NCBI RefSeq assembly: GCF_016592575.1
Contig: NZ_AP017470.1
Coordinates: 1,870,501 to 1,934,500, forward strand
Source: Thermotomaculum hydrothermale
GTDB taxonomy: Bacteria > Acidobacteriota > Holophagae > Thermotomaculales > Thermotomaculaceae
Direction: 5' to 3'
Length of the DNA: 64,000 nt
Positions within the stretch are counted from its first letter, which is position 1, and the number at the start of each line of letters is the position of its first letter. The position numbers and the translations under genes are program-made. The notes beneath the pieces are model-generated. The model saw only the letters and a program-made list of their open reading frames with translations, did no database searches and had not been told where the DNA came from. Positions 63,864-64,000 of the stretch are shown here, one piece after another.

Positions 63864-64000
63864 ATGCTATCTCCGTCCCTGTCAACAAATATTGGATTTG
63901 TAAAAGCAAGGGGCTGAACCCCTGGATAAATCCTTGCAAAATCACCTTGAGGGTAAATCCCTGATGCAATGTTTTCAAGTGTTGCTCCGCACTCAACTAC
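63848..64000 (-). CDS. C-terminal end of a CehA/McbA-type metallohydrolase (5' part outside window)
   Basis: Only the last 50 codons are present, translated from the minus strand to TAA at 63848-63850. The tail GVQPLAFTNPIFVDRDGDS matches the end of PHP-fold CehA/McbA family metallohydrolases. Its stop overlaps the GH57 start. Substrate cannot be judged from this part. Confidence 0.6.
   Translation of the reverse strand, partial: VVECGATLENIASGIYPQGDFARIYPGVQPLAFTNPIFVDRDGDSMWHGK

Overview
The window is about 64 kb of AT-rich bacterial chromosome, densely packed with short intergenic gaps. It encodes a Gram-negative-type organism (TonB-like protein, Lgt/LspA lipoprotein processing, PlsB, signal peptides). 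A winged-helix protein with a membrane anchor and FG-GAP-like repeats (57.7-59.0 kb), a B-type succinate:quinone oxidoreductase, a GH57 glucanotransferase and a superoxide reductase together suggest a thermophilic member of the Acidobacteriota or a relative. That placement is inference from gene content; no rRNA is present.

Layout. 0-5 kb: PlsB acyltransferase (3' end cut off), a small orphan ORF, a Mut7-C protein, a complete IS256-family element (TIRs, exact 8-bp target duplication, transposase broken by one in-frame TAA), then a periplasmic solute-binding protein. 5-10.4 kb: a coupled minus-strand operon of S9 peptidase, Gfo/Idh/MocA oxidoreductase, serine beta-lactamase-like hydrolase and TonB-like protein. 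10.6-13.8 kb: a small membrane protein, then a CydA-like protein fused to two cytochrome c motifs with a membrane partner. 13.9-18.8 kb: monomeric isocitrate dehydrogenase, dGTPase-like HD hydrolase and a sodium:solute symporter. 19-20.2 kb: a mini-winged-helix / peroxiredoxin / superoxide reductase operon. 20.3-28.1 kb: a large hybrid sensor kinase, RidA, a methyltransferase, two tandem TPR paralogs, DUF190, CrcB and CYTH. 28.2-30.4 kb: MrfA/YprA-type helicase. 30.4-36 kb: mdh-sdhC-sdhA-sdhB and metK. 36-37.1 kb: a DUF1573 protein interrupted by an in-frame TGA that looks like a selenocysteine codon. 37-41.9 kb: RNase R, tRNA-Leu(CAG), a RicT/PSP1 protein, an Hfq-like protein, PdxA and a cytochrome c'-like lipoprotein. 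41.9-43.8 kb: a beta-propeller-like and a YiiX-like secreted protein. 44-51.2 kb: CysK and a haem operon (hemY-hemX-hemA-Ntn hydrolase-hemC-sfsA). 51.2-57.5 kb: YqeY, RsmI, and ileS-lspA-lgt-rluD. 57.6-64 kb: a nonsense-interrupted regulator, a YhfC-like membrane protein, and a glycogen-type cluster (metallohydrolase end, GH57, glgC, NagZ-like).

How it fits together. Respiration and central carbon are well represented: NADP-type isocitrate oxidation, malate and succinate oxidation, haem synthesis, a cytochrome bd-superfamily-like complex and a c-type cytochrome. Oxidative stress is handled by Prx plus SOR. The strongest unusual observation is the DUF1573 gene. Its TGA replaces the first Cys of the family's CGC motif and is followed, 20 nt later, by the loop of a perfect 8-bp hairpin that fits the bacterial SECIS consensus. 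Other items worth checking are a nested hairpin that would bury the Shine-Dalgarno sequence of the IS256 transposase, and several first genes whose ATG lies so close to the -10 box that their mRNAs should be leaderless or nearly so.
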